The translations under genes and the position numbers were made by a program. DNA of 64,000 nt, taken from Chinchilla lanigera (lineage: Eukaryota; Chordata; Mammalia; Rodentia; Chinchillidae). The stretch covers positions 12,150,828-12,214,827 of the forward strand of contig NW_004955463.1 of assembly GCF_000276665.1 (NCBI RefSeq), read 5' to 3'. Of this stretch, positions 42,670 to 53,690 are shown in pieces. The notes under the pieces are model-generated. The model ran no database searches. It was not told the DNA's origin and saw only the letters and a list, made by a program, of their open reading frames with translations. How positions within the stretch are numbered: the stretch's first letter is position 1; each line of letters starts with the position of its first letter.

Positions 42670-44550
42670 TGCTCAGCCCAGTCCTCAAAATCTTTTAAAT
42701 ATAAAAGGAAATTTTAAAAAGAGAGATCACATGGAAGTAGGAAAGAGGTTATTAGAAAAGAGACAGGGGCAGGGAAGGGAGTGATGAGAGAGGTGAAAAT
42801 GGTCCAACTGTTATATACATAGATGGATCAACCAAAATACAATCTACTACTCTTTGCCATTGATAGGTTTTATTTTTTAAAAGTTAAAAAATTCCTTCAC
42901 TATTTTCTCCTGCCCTCCTTCTGATATGACTAAAGTCCTGTCAACATTTTCTCCTCTGTGGCAGCAGTGGATCAAATAAGTTTAGGTTTGCTTCATTGAT
43001 GTGATAGCTGGTACTCTTTGGGGAGTGCAGACTTGTCTATACCCAGGTCCTCCTCTATGTTTCCATGCCTTGATCATTGACTCTTTCTACTAAGATTCTC
43101 CGACTTGTGCAAGACACATGAAGACCAAGCAAAACGGACTGATGTTCAAGCATGGGTGTGTATCCGTGTGGCATAATCTTTCTGTTCTGATCTGCTGCCT
43201 TTAGGATGAAGTCTGTATCATGCCAGACAGTGATATTGCTTGCAGTTTACTTTCAAAGCAGCTCAGACAAGCACCAATTTAAGTAATATAGAGGATTTGT
43301 AATAAATAGGAATTTTGCTTTTCCCCTTATTATTGGTACGAGGAGTAGGGTGGGATGCCCAGATATTTAGTGATGCTTGCTGTAAATTCAGTGTCCAAAT
43401 GCACCACCCCTGCTGAGCTGGCTGTCAGCAAAAGCTGTTCATGGCAGTCTGGGCCAGAGAGCAGGGTGATATCTGAGCTAAGCTGATATGGAGGAAGAGA
43501 CTCATATTTGGTACAGAGGAAGTGAAAGTCAAAAGTGGAATAACCAACTTAACTCATCCTGACCTACTGTTTTCAAAACGCTGTGACCATCATTGACATC
43601 TCCCTGGCATTTAAGGCACTCCACAAATACCCCATAACTACTACCTAATGCAAAATGTGACCTTACACTTAAAATACAGCTACTTAGGAGATTTAGATTT
43701 TCTGCTCCACATTTTCTTTTTCATTGTACCATCCGTGTATGATTATTTATTTATGCCACATCTACTTCTACCAGAATGATTCGAGACAGCTTACAACAGA
43801 AGTAAAAATAAAATGAGGCCAAAATATGCATCCGGTTAGGAATAATGGGCACATATACTCTGCACACATTTGGGGCAGTAACATTGCCCTCATCCTCACA
43901 GACCGATGTGCCTGGCATCTCACTGAAAATCTTTCCACTAAGAATACTGTGAGGAGCTAAAGGAAATCTTGAATTGAAATGTCTCAATCCAAAGAAGCAA
44001 AACATTTTTTCTCTTCATTAGTCAATTCACTGAGAACTTCGGTTCCACTGCAAACATCATAGTGTTGATGATGACCCTGATTCACGGTATTGATGGTATC
44101 CTGACACCTCCGACACACAGAAAGGCACAATCAACCAGTTACTGCATCCTATTCTCTTTCTGTCTATTTCTGCATGAAGTGGTCATTGTGTAGTCAATAT
44201 TTTTGGCTTTATAGGTCTTGTGATATCTGTCACAACCACTCAACTCTGCTGCTGTGGAACAAATACAGTCCTAGAAAACGTGACTGTGTAAAGAGTGGGC
44301 ACAAACTTTATTCACAAAATCAGACGGGAATCAGGATTTCATCCCTTGACCGTAGTTTGCTTGCTCCTTTTCTAATGCTCTCTATTATTCCAGTTTAGGT
44401 TCAGAGTTAAATTTTAAGTTGAGGAAATTAAGCAAAAGTATTCAAATTGGACATAAAATAATTATGAGAGGTATTGCTTTTATTATCCCTATTTTCCAGG
44501 TTTTTTTCATGTTTTCATAATTGTTTTGCTTATTGTGTTTTTGTTATTCC
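42670..44550. other. No gene seen; possible L1 3' UTR at left
   Basis: The first 200 bases (GAGATCACATGGAAGTAGGA, GGGGCAGGGAAGGGAG, GTGAAAATGGTCCAACTGTT) have the G/A-rich look of a rodent L1 3' UTR but are not diagnostic. The rest is single-copy-looking. Frames up to 84 codons lack domains. Confidence 0.4.
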
Positions 44551-44554
44551 TATT

Positions 44555-44970
44555 GCAGTGGGCTGAAGGGCAGTCCAAAAGATAAACACACATACTAATG
44601 CCTGAAACTTATGAATACTACCTTTGCTGGAAAAATGTGTCTACAGGTGTGACAAAGTAGAGGACTTTGAAATAAAGAAGTCATTGGAATGGACCCCAAT
44701 TCCATCACAAGCACCCTTATAAGAGACAAGCAGGGAGAAATCAATCACACACGGGGGACAGTATACCGCACAAGCAGAGGGCAACATTGGAGCGATGCCA
44801 CCCAAGTCAAGCAACGCTGGCAGTGACCAGAAGCTGGAAAAGACTTCTGCCAGAGCCTGGAAAGGAAGTGTGGCCCTGTGAAACCAGTTCTGTTCATAAA
44901 GCTTACTGAGAATTTTCTCTTCAACCTGGGAGAGCATACATCTCTCCGATGGATTAAGCCATCTAATGTG
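44555..44970 (+). repeat. Ancient MLT1-like LTR repeat
   Basis: CACCCTTATAAGAGACAAGC, GCAACATTGGAGCGATGCCA, CCAAGTCAAGCAACGCTGGC, CAGTGACCAGAAGCTGGAAA and AGCCTGGAAAGGAAGTGTGG follow, in plus orientation, the same family as the split repeat at 5106-5452. It accounts for the 145-codon minus frame (44641-45078), which is therefore not a gene. Confidence 0.6.
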
Positions 44971-45183
44971 TGGTAATTTGTTATGGCATCCATAGAAAAG
45001 CAAGATGCCTATATTTCTTTCTTCCCCCTTGGAAATAATTCCCATTCTATTCTTTTGCCTTTTACTCTTAAAATGCATATTTGACCTAGTAGTGTATGAT
45101 TATAAGCGGCATACTTACTCTCCCCCAGAGGAAACCAGAGCACATCAATCAGCTGTAATCGTGTCATTTCAAACTCCATGCTA

Positions 45184-45299
45184 GGGCTGGGGATTTAGCT
45201 CAGTGGCAAAAGCACCTGCCTGGCAAGTGCAAGGTCGTGAGTTCGGTTCCCGGTACCGGAGAAAAACCACAAAAAAAAAAAAAAAAAAAAACAAAAAAA
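45184..45299 (+). mobile_element. ID-like SINE, AAAA-spacer variant
   Basis: GGGCTGGGGATTTAGCTCAG, TGGCAAAAGCACCTGCCTGG, GAGTTCGGTTCCCGGTACCGG, GAGAAAAACCAC and a 20-base A run. TCAAACTCCATGCTA (45169-45183) and TCAAATTCCGTGCTA (45300-45314) are the target duplication, 13 of 15. Confidence 0.95.
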
Positions 45300-45314
45300 T
45301 CAAATTCCGTGCTA

Positions 45315-45698
45315 TTGTTATCTAGTGTTGTAGTTTTCCTTATGGTGAACATGTCATATTTCTTGTTAAAATTCTATTATTTTATCTTTTCTTAATAATT
45401 AATGAGTATTTATTTATAATTCTCATTTTATCAATATTCAGATTTATGTGCTTATTATTGTTTCTAGATAATCCTTATTTCTGAGTTTACTTTTTCTACT
45501 GAAGTACAGCCTTTAGAGGATTAGTTAGTGAGTATCATTTGGGAAATTTTCTTAATCTTTGTTTTATCGGGAGAGAGGCAACTATAATTTTGCCTTCAAA
45601 TAATAGTAGAATTGGATAGACAATTCTACGTGGATGTTTACTTTTCCAATACATTGAAGCTATCTATTCATTTTCTATGCTGCTGCAGAAAGGTTTGC
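45315..45698. other. No gene seen
   Basis: AT-rich, single-copy-looking. Confidence 0.35.
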
Positions 45699-45710
45699 TG
45701 TCTGCAGGTC

Positions 45711-45855
45711 AGCTGAGGTCAGAGAATCACAAGTTCAAGCCCAGTCTGGATACCTTAGTGAGAACCTGTCTCAAAATAAAAACTACAAAAAAAAAAAAAA
45801 AGGACTGAGAGTGTAGGTGAGTGTGAAGGCCCTGGGTTCAGTCCTCAGTAACACA
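45711..45855 (+). mobile_element. Composite B1 + ID SINE (B1-dID-like)
   Basis: AGCTGAGGTCAGAGAATCAC, AAGTTCAAGCCCAGTCTGGA and GAGAACCTGTCTCAAAATAA are the right part of a B1. After an A-run comes GACTGAGAGTGTAGGTGAGT and AAGGCCCTGGGTTCAGTCCTCAGTAAC, an ID core of the generic rodent type. B1 joined to ID in one unit is known from squirrel- and dormouse-like rodents. The ID part is shortened. Confidence 0.7.
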
Positions 45856-45877
45856 CATGCACACACAGACATACACG

Positions 45878-45912
<35 letters not shown>

Positions 45913-45930
45913 ACACACACTCACACACGG
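45856..45930. repeat. (CA)n microsatellite
   Basis: CA repeats with a few interruptions, directly at the end of the ID part, so it probably arose from the SINE 3' tail. Confidence 0.9.
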
Positions 45931-46302
45931 AGAGGCATAAAACCTGTTGCCAGTCTAATTTTTTATACATATTCAATCTTTTAGTCTTTCCCCAGCATTA
46001 CTTTGGCTTTTACAACTCTTTCTTCTTTTCTTTTCCATCAAATCCTTGCCTGGGAGCTCAGAACTTGCTGGGATTTTTCTAATCTTTAAGCATGCATCTT
46101 CCCTTCTAGGGAAAACAAAATGAAACATAATAGAAAAATTTTTGTATCTGCAAATATTATATTTCCCCTTTTTTCTATATTTCTAAAGTTTAATAAAATA
46201 CATAATAAAATTTGTCACATTATTTTTCTAATTTTCTTAATTTTACTTTTATAGTTTTTATTAATTTTTCCCCTGGGCTGAACTCTCAGTAGTTTTAGTT
46301 TC

Positions 46303-46396
46303 TTTTTTTTTTTTTTTTTTCTGGTACCGGGAATCAAACTCAGGACCTTGTGCTTGCCAGGCAGGCGCTGTGATGCTGAGCTAAATCCCCAGCCCC
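46303..46396 (-). mobile_element. ID-like SINE
   Basis: T-run, CTGGTACCGGGAATCAAACT, CAGGACCTTGTGCTTGCCAG, GCAGGCGCTGTGATGCTGAG, CTAAATCCCCAGCCCC. Flanks TTAGTTTCTTTT and TTACTTTCTTAT are similar but AT-rich. Confidence 0.92.
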
Positions 46397-46559
46397 TTAC
46401 TTTCTTATTCTTTTCAATTTCTTCCTTCCAACTAATTTTCTATCTTTTTATTCCACCTGAGTAGTTATTCCTTTTAATGATTGTAATTTTTATCATTAGT
46501 TTGATTCATTTCATTAAGTCTTTCCAACTATTCTTTCATTGTGATGTTTCTCTTTTCAT

Positions 46560-46700
46560 TTTATGGAAAAAAATTTTTTTCATAACCAAATAATAAGAAA
46601 ATAACAATAGTTATTCCATTGTTGTCTAGCTATCTTCAAAGTAGTTACTAAGTACAAGACATAAACCAAAAAGATTCTTACCAAAGGAAACAAAGCTTCT
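46560..46700 (-). mobile_element. Probable L1 3' UTR fragment
   Basis: GAAAATAACAATAGTTATTC and GCTATCTTCAAAGTAGTTAC parallel the reversed 3' UTR of the L1 at 33240-33340 (GATATCTTCAAAGTGGTTTC). Short, with no coding part. Confidence 0.5.
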
Positions 46701-48520
46701 AAATACATTTCAACAAAATATAGTTTCCTTTAGGATGTTCTATCACACGTTATGGTTATAGAGTGTCACGTCACCCACAAGGTGGTATGTACTCTCAGGG
46801 ATCAATTGTGTGCTCATATTCAGTGGGCGCTGATCTTTTCATGGGAGATTTGTAAGGAGTGGATTTTTGGAAATTTCCAGGCAGAATACCATGGCATGAG
46901 CTTCTCCTGTGGAGTCCTGGAGAAGTTGCTCTTCCAAATTCAGTTTGTATGTGAATTCACCATAAGTGTCACATAAGTCCTGACACTTGTAAGGTCTTAT
47001 TATGAGCTCATTTTTAGTGTTAGTGCTTTTTTTGTCGTGTGGCTCTTCAGGGTGCCTGTGCACAGTCAGGGAATATCTGTGCAGCACGGATTTGGGGAGT
47101 TTTCGTGACATGAGCTTCTACTTAGGGCCACAGGGTAAATAACGGCCTGAGTTCAGACTATGGAGTACTTTACCATTTTCATTTTATGCATATCCTAAAA
47201 CACATAGGATATTTATAGTACACAAGGTATGAATTTAAGGGTCACACCTGTCCGAGATGAAGTCCTGAGATCTGCAAAATATGTATGTGGGTTCATCTTC
47301 AGTGGGTGTTTGTGTGATGCATGAGTTTGTGCGTGTGTTCATATGTGTGTGCATGTGTTTGAGAGAAGGAGAGGTGGTGGAGGAGGTGTGTGATGGTCCT
47401 CGGAGCAGAACAATGCTCCATGTCTCTGGAAGTTTCCAATTGGAGCAGTATAGCATGTCCTTTTCCTTAGCGGCTTCGGGGAATGTATTTCAAGTTCAGT
47501 TACACACTGGTTCATCAAAATGCCACAGCTGCAGCATGTGTGGTATACATAAAGAATATTTGTTCATGGTAAAACTAGGGGTGTTAATTTTTACAAAAGA
47601 TTCTTTTTCCTCCTAAAGATTCTGGAAAATGATATTTTCTCATTGTTGTGTACAGTAGTATACAGAGTGTTTCAGCCTTATTCTTTTTGGAGGAGATAAG
47701 TATTTCTAAGTCTTGCTGTTCTTAGTTCTAACATTCTATCTCATGGATTCTCAAAGGATTAGGGTGCTGTTTCTGGATTATTGTGCAATCATAGCCCCCA
47801 AAGTACTTAGTCCTCTGTGTAAGTCTTTTACCCTCTGGACTGCTTCTGAATCTGTACAATGAATGACATTCTGATTATAAATATTCTCTTAGTTTCTGCC
47901 AAAGAAAGTTATTTTACCTTCTTTCAAACTTGCCTGCATATATTCTGAGTTTTCTTTCTCAGAGATGCAAGATTTTACACATTTGGCACTTGAAGAGAGT
48001 CCTTGTTCCTTGACTCTTCTCTGTTGCCTAAGATGTTTCCTGGCAACTTCATATTCAAAATTCCCAGCACTGAAGAAAATCTGTCTACTAACATTCCAGA
48101 GAGAGCCAAGAAGCCCAGGCAAGGTGGGTTCTGGCTGTCAAGGTGAGATGAGAAGTAAGGGCTTGTGCGGTGGGGTCAGGAGCCAGAGAGCATCAGAAGA
48201 GGATGAGGGAAAGGGTGAGTAGGAAAATGGCTTGAGTGAGTGTCAGAGTATGCACTTAGCTCACTGCTATTTAGAGAAGAGGCTGTCACAAATGTCCTGC
48301 CAGGGTCAATATCAGCCCAAAGACCTAGTCAGGGGGGATGTGTAGCTTAGACACACCCCAAGGCCTAGTATATAGCTCCTGTAACTCAGCGTGAGGTCCC
48401 TGTGCAGCATCAGAGCTTGTTAGGAATGTGACATCTCTGTCCCTATCTCAGGCCTCCCGAATCTGAATCCGCTTCACTCATGTTACTAGAAGAAACTAGT
48501 GTATTATGCCAACTTCAAGC
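46701..48520. other. No gene seen
   Basis: Single-copy-looking. A 111-codon plus frame (47281-47616) begins in a GTGTGT-rich stretch and has no recognised domain. AGTCTTTTACCCTCTGGACT at 47822 may be a worn MIR. Confidence 0.4.
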
Positions 48521-48524
48521 ACTT

Positions 48525-48735
48525 GGGAGCAGAGACAAGTGAGTTTGAATACTTGACCCATCCTATAAGTTTAAGGTTCAGAATCACTGTAGTTCTCTAA
48601 AGCTTCAGTCTCTTCATTTGTAAAACGGCACAATGTAATATCATGATTTACAATCACAGAACACTGAGTGAAATAATATATCTAAAACATTTAAATCTGG
48701 TACAAATGTAAGTGATAGAAACATGTTAATTCCTC
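48525..48735 (+). repeat. MIR SINE
   Basis: GAGCAGAGACAAGTGAGTTTGAATACTTGACCC in pieces, GCTTCAGTCTCTTCATTTGT, AAAACGGCACAATGTAATATCATG and GAGTGAAATAATATATCTAAAAC follow MIR across its core and right part. Confidence 0.75.
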
Positions 48736-48844
48736 TGTGATGAAGGTAAACCTGTTTAAAATTAAGCATAGAGACCCCAAAATAAAGTTTATCTTTCAAA
48801 AAGAAAAAGAACAGTTTTAATCACTTCGTTATTAACAACCATTA

Positions 48845-49010
48845 TTTTCATGAGTCAGTGATCCATTGTCATTCAGCAAACATGTAGTGATCACCTATTG
48901 AATGCCAGGTGTTACACGAGATACTAGACAGAAAAAATAATGAAGAGAGCAGTTCTTGCCCTTAAGGAGTTTGCTGCCTTGAAGGACGAGATAGTCAACA
49001 AGCAATGCAG
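48845..49010. repeat. Ancient interspersed repeat, class uncertain
   Basis: CATTCAGCAAACATGTAGTG, ATCACCTATTGAATGCCAGG, TGTTACACGAGATACTAGAC and GTTCTTGCCCTTAAGGAGTT match the familiar old mammalian repeat text 'tttattgagcacctactatgtgccaggcactg...ctgccctcaaggagctt'. Confidence 0.55.
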
Positions 49011-49934
49011 GGAGCTTTAATTGAGTCTTAAGATATCACAGAACTGAGATGAAAAGAGAAAAAACACTCCAGGAAAGTGGACTTCTCTGTGTTCTTCTCA
49101 AACTAAGAAGGAAATTTAAGAAGCTACCAAGATTCTTAGAACAGGACGACTACGGATATAGCCAGTGCATCACATTCCACCAATCAGAAGCAATACAAGC
49201 AGCAGGCACTGAGGGAGTCACAGCTACTCTGTTGTGGAGAAGTTCAGTGTCTCACTGGAGGTTTGATATTGGCTTCTGCTGAAATAAACTGACAGTATAC
49301 AGATTAACAGGAGCCTACTATGCAAATATACTTGATCATAGTTTTAGATGTCATACAGAGCCTTAGGATTGGACACCAAAAGATGGGGGAAACGCTTTCT
49401 AATTTTATGCTTAGTTTCTAAGAAACTAGGATAATTGTGTAGAAATATGGTTGGATAAAAACTGTATGAATTCATGGAAATCCAAAGAATGAGAAAGCCA
49501 GCAAAGCCTGTCCAGATTCTTCTTGATCCCTCAGTTAGACCTTCCATTTATCCCAGATATGGAGCAGGACCGCTCTAGGGTGAGGATCTCATGATCTACA
49601 ATCAAACAAGATAGGTCCAAATTTCTTTAGGGCAAGCTCATACACAGAAAGGCAGTGGGAGAGCTAAAGGAAAACTTTCAGATTTTATGGCTGGATTTGC
49701 AGAAAACAGTTCAGGCTTCTATGATCTACATTTGGGAAGAGAAATTCTGTAGCTTGCCTTGAGGAGAAAGAGAATTAGAGACAAGAGGGCAGGAGAAGGT
49801 TGCTTCTGACGCCTTCCTTCTGGTGTATTTTCTGAGCCCAGCACTGTCTTTCTGAAATTTTCAAGTGTCAGCACTTCCAAGGCTTTGCATAAGCATTTCA
49901 CCTTCAGACTTACTGCTTGAATGTGAAGTCAGAG
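49011..49934. other. No gene seen
   Basis: Single-copy-looking; a 77-codon frame (49049-49282) lacks any recognised domain. Confidence 0.4.
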
Positions 49935-50035
49935 CAGGTCTTCCTCACCGATGAGGAGGCCATCTGTGGCAAGACCATGTCATAAGCAGAGCGGGGTTTT
50001 GAACCCAAGCAGTTTGGCTCCAGAGACCACTACTA
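49935..50035 (-). repeat. MIR SINE relic
   Basis: GTCATAAGCAGAGCGGGGTT, TTGAACCCAAGCAGTTTGGC and TCCAGAGACC match the reversed MIR core (cagagctgggattcgaacccaggt...ctgactccagagcc). Confidence 0.65.
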
Positions 50036-52635
50036 CTCTATTATGCTCACTGCCTCTTACAATATATGGATTTCTAGAAAGAATATTGAATAATTACTTG
50101 ATAGCTGCAGTCATTCTTAGTGAGAATGTTCACTAATAAAATGGAACATTTGAGAGGTTTCCTTCTTCATCCTTCAGATTGCCTCTTGTCTCCCTGCTCA
50201 CTAGCACAGCAGGGAATGCTTGCCTGCAGCAGTCCTATTTATAAACCTTTATTAACATTCCTACAGCCGTGGGATAGGCAGCAGTGAGAGTCTTTCAAGA
50301 AAGCTATTGGGAAACACCCTATAGGAGCTCATCCCCTGCCCACCCTCTGGAGTCTGAGCTAAACTGAGAATTTTAAACCATGTCTAGTTGGGAAACAAAG
50401 GACAAACTCTGAACTATGAGCCTGGACATGTGATGTGCATGAGGACTGCCCAGAGAAATCCATGTGTTTCCCCTGGGGATAGAAATGGGTGTTTATGGTA
50501 AGTCTCAATAAAGATGATCCAAGACCAATAAGAAGAAATCCTTCCTCACATTTAAAGAAAATGTAATTGTCAGAACTATCCCAAACCACAGTAATTGCCT
50601 GGGGAGATATCCCTGCCATGTACAGAGGGTGATCAATCGATAGAAAGGTGAACTATTTCTCACAGAGCATCTTTAAGACCCACTTACATCACTTTGTAAT
50701 GTTTACAACAAAAGGATAGTTAAGCAGAATAGACGTTTATTTTTCTTTCATTTAAGAAGTCTAGAGATTGGCTGTTAACTTTGGGAAGGAGATGTATGGC
50801 AAACATAACTATTGGAAGCAGACTCCTCTCTCTTTTCTGATTCACATTCTTCAAAGTTACCTCATAGTCTTTATGACTACTGAAGTTCCTGCCTTTCCAC
50901 GGCAGAAATCAGGAAGGAGAATTGGCAAAAGAAGTGTATCTCTATTGTAAGCAGATCCCTTTGTGAATCTTTCCTGGAAGCCATAATCCACATTTCTATC
51001 ATACGTTGTAATTAATCACACAGCTAGACTGTAGTTGCAGCATCCCAGAAGTGGATTTATGAATAGCTCAGAAAACAATCATGGTTCTACCAACAATAAA
51101 AGAAAAATATACACTGAGTGTGCAATTATTAGCCTCTGTCATATTCTTCAACCTACAGATTCTCTTATTTGGCTTTTTAACTCTTTTTTCCCTCACTCCT
51201 TCCACCAAAAAAAAAAAAAAATCTTTTAAACCATGCCACATGCAGTGTAAGACACGTGAAAATACACACATCATGCACATTCACAGGCAAGAAAGTAATT
51301 AATTTGAAGTACTTGATTATGGAGGATATTTATTCTTGAAAATGTACCCTCTGATTAGTACCACAGAACCTGATATTTCATCTCTAAGATTTTTGAATAA
51401 TCTTATATATTCTCTAAAATTTTAACTTCAGATGCCCCCTGACTTAACATGATGTAACATCCTGAAAAACTCATCATAAATTCAAAATATCCCAAGTGGA
51501 TAATACACTCAATATACCTAACCTATAGCCCATCACAGCTGAGCAGCACAGTGTGCTGTAGAGTATTGGCTATTTCCTCTCAGGATATCCTGCCTGAACG
51601 GGACCTCGCACTGCAGATTATTAGTCCTCAAAAAGGGGAAAATTCAAAACATTGCACTATGGTAAATCAAATCACTGCAAGTCAGGGACCATCTGTCTTC
51701 CCGATATATTAAAGTTTCAAATAATTATCTCAGGCTCTTCAATGTTCTTTCTCTGTTTCAGACTCATAATACGAATGGTGAGCTGAATTTACCCAATTTA
51801 AACCAAATAGGCACCTCAAACACAATCTGAAAAAAAACAATAAACATGAATGAGTCAAGATCCAGAAGGAAAACGCAAACTGCACCAAGCATGGCAGCCA
51901 GATGAATATAAAATGAGGAATTTGTTAAACCAATTTGAGAGAAATAAAAAGGTCACAGGTGGGCAGTGAGTCAGCCAGAAAAGGGAGCTGCAGGGAGCAG
52001 TTCTCATCCTGGAATTGGCAACCTGGGGAAACCTGGGTAGGGCTTATTCCTTTTGGGAAGTGCAATGAGAGTACTTCTGGGTATGCTCAATAAATAAGTA
52101 AAAAGGCTGGAGCTTGAAGCCAGTGCCACTGCCCACAGGAAGGACCTCACAGGAATAGCAGAGAAATCAGGAAGAAAGAAGGCCCTTAACTCTTTCTCTA
52201 CATTTATCTCCTTCTCTTTCATGTCTCTATTCCTGCTTAGAGCTTGGTGGGAAGGGAGAAACATACTTTCCACAGTCCCAAACTCTGCTCCATAAAGCAG
52301 AGAATGGAATCATGTACTTAGAGTGGAAACAAAGGCTTACACCAGTGCAGTCCACTTGCTTGGCTACCAAGTATGGATACACACCCTGCACGTGGACTTT
52401 GGTCACATACAGTAGCTTGTACATAGCAGTCGTAAATCCGTACTTTTGCCTTATTGAATGCAGCTGTCCTTTGCAAAATGAAGACTCTCTAGCCCTCTTC
52501 CAACAGAAAGCAAAATATCTATCCCCGAACTAATTAAAATCACTTAGTTTCCTGTTCTTTGTTGACATCTCATTTGCAATTATGATAAACACTAAATCTT
52601 ACTTTTTGTACTGTTTCCTCTCCTCTCCATCTGGA
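50036..52635. other. No gene seen
   Basis: 2.6 kb without a confident repeat. The part 51850-52270 (GTCAAGATCCAGAAGGAAAA, GAGCTGCAGGGAGCAG) has the feel of an old repeat that I cannot name. An 89-codon minus frame (52004-52273) is not supported. Confidence 0.4.
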
Positions 52636-52639
52636 TCAC

Positions 52640-53215
52640 TACTGCCCTGGTTTTGGGTTGGTCTACTTTTTACTTGGGCTATTGCAAGAGTCTTGAAATT
52701 CTCTCTTTGTCTTTTCCCAGCATCTTTGCTCCATGTGGCAGAATGATCTCCAGAATAAGCACCATACATTATGCTTATCGTTTCTCCACTTAGATCCCAA
52801 AGCTGCCATTTTCCATCCTTGAAAATCAAATCTAGGCCTTTAGCTTGACCTTTAAGGTCCTCAATTATGTGGCCAGTGAGATGCTTCTCAACTTCATCCC
52901 AGTGAGCTGAGCCCTCCGCTGCTGTTGACCTGAGGTTTGTGCAAAATCCCTCAGAATTCTCCTGGCCTTTGCTTGTGCTCCACCCTCTGTATGCAACAGC
53001 CCTTCACGTGTCTCCCTCCTTTCTGCCAATCCAGATGTAGCTCCAGCAGTGCTTCCTTCTGGAAGTTCTCATCAGATATAAGCTACTGAGTGAACTTATT
53101 TGTGCTCTCCATGTGCCCCTGCATTTTATTTACTTTGTCATAGAACAGTGCTGTTTGGTTGTCTTTCACACCCATCTGACTGTTAGAGTACCTTCGTAGC
53201 AATGGTGTAATGGCA
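52640..53215 (+). repeat. L2 LINE, main part (split by LTR)
   Basis: ACTTGGGCTATTGCAAGAGT, CATCTTTGCTCCATGTGGCA, CCTTTAAGGTCCTCAATTAT, CCTTTGCTTGTGCTCCACCC, TTCCTTCTGGAAGTTCTCAT and CTTTGTCATAGAACAGTGCTG follow the L2 ORF2 C-terminus and 3' UTR in order. One of the longest L2 relics here. It continues at 53591 after an LTR insertion. Confidence 0.8.
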
Positions 53216-53220
53216 GGTAC

Positions 53221-53585
53221 ATTGTATCAGTTTGAGAAGTTTAGTAGTTCGATACAGCATGGAGCCAGGGTCCTCACTTCATAAATATCCTCGTCCTGTG
53301 CAAGAGGAGGGCATGGAGGTGGTGTGAGTGCTACACCCACCCTGGCACGGTAGCCTCCTTACTATATAAGGGAGGAAAAGAGGCTTGCTCTTCCCACCTT
53401 TTGCTCTTGTTACTTTTGTTGTCTTTTGCAGCCTTGAATTGTTCCCCTGTGCCACACCACCCTGCCTTGGAGCCAGCTGAGTATGGACTGAAACCTCCAC
53501 AAACTATGAGCTAAATAAACCTTTCCTGCTTTCATTTGGGTGTTGGGTATTTTGTACCAGCAACAAGGGAAAAGTAACCAAGACA
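53221..53585 (+). mobile_element. Solo MaLR-like LTR inserted into L2
   Basis: It starts near TGTATCAGTTTGAGAAG and ends AAAGTAACCAAGACA, the family end seen at 18581. GTGTGAGTGCTACACCCACC, ACTATATAAGGGAGGAAAAG (TATA-like) and GAGCTAAATAAACCTTTCC are shared with the other copies. Flanks ggtac (53216-53220) and ggtag (53586-53590) fit a 5-bp duplication with one change, and L2 sequence resumes on the far side. Confidence 0.8.
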
Positions 53586-53590
53586 GGTAG

Positions 53591-53690
53591 GGTCTATCTT
53601 TCCATTTATATCCCCAGCAGATAGCACAGGGATGGCCATAAAACCTGTGCTCCACTTATGTTTGTCTGAGTAAGTCAAATTCACTCCAAC
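53591..53690 (+). repeat. L2 LINE, 3' end after the LTR
   Basis: GGTCTATCTTTCCATTTATA, TCCCCAGCAGATAGCACAGG and TTTGTCTGAGTAAG correspond to the terminal L2 words (gtctgtcttgttcactgctgtatccccagc..agcacagtgcctgg), completing the element interrupted at 53216. Confidence 0.7.

Noticed and set aside
44641..45078. 145-codon minus-strand frame
   Set aside because: Mostly antisense to an ancient MLT1-like repeat (44555-44970); no domain, no conservation evidence.
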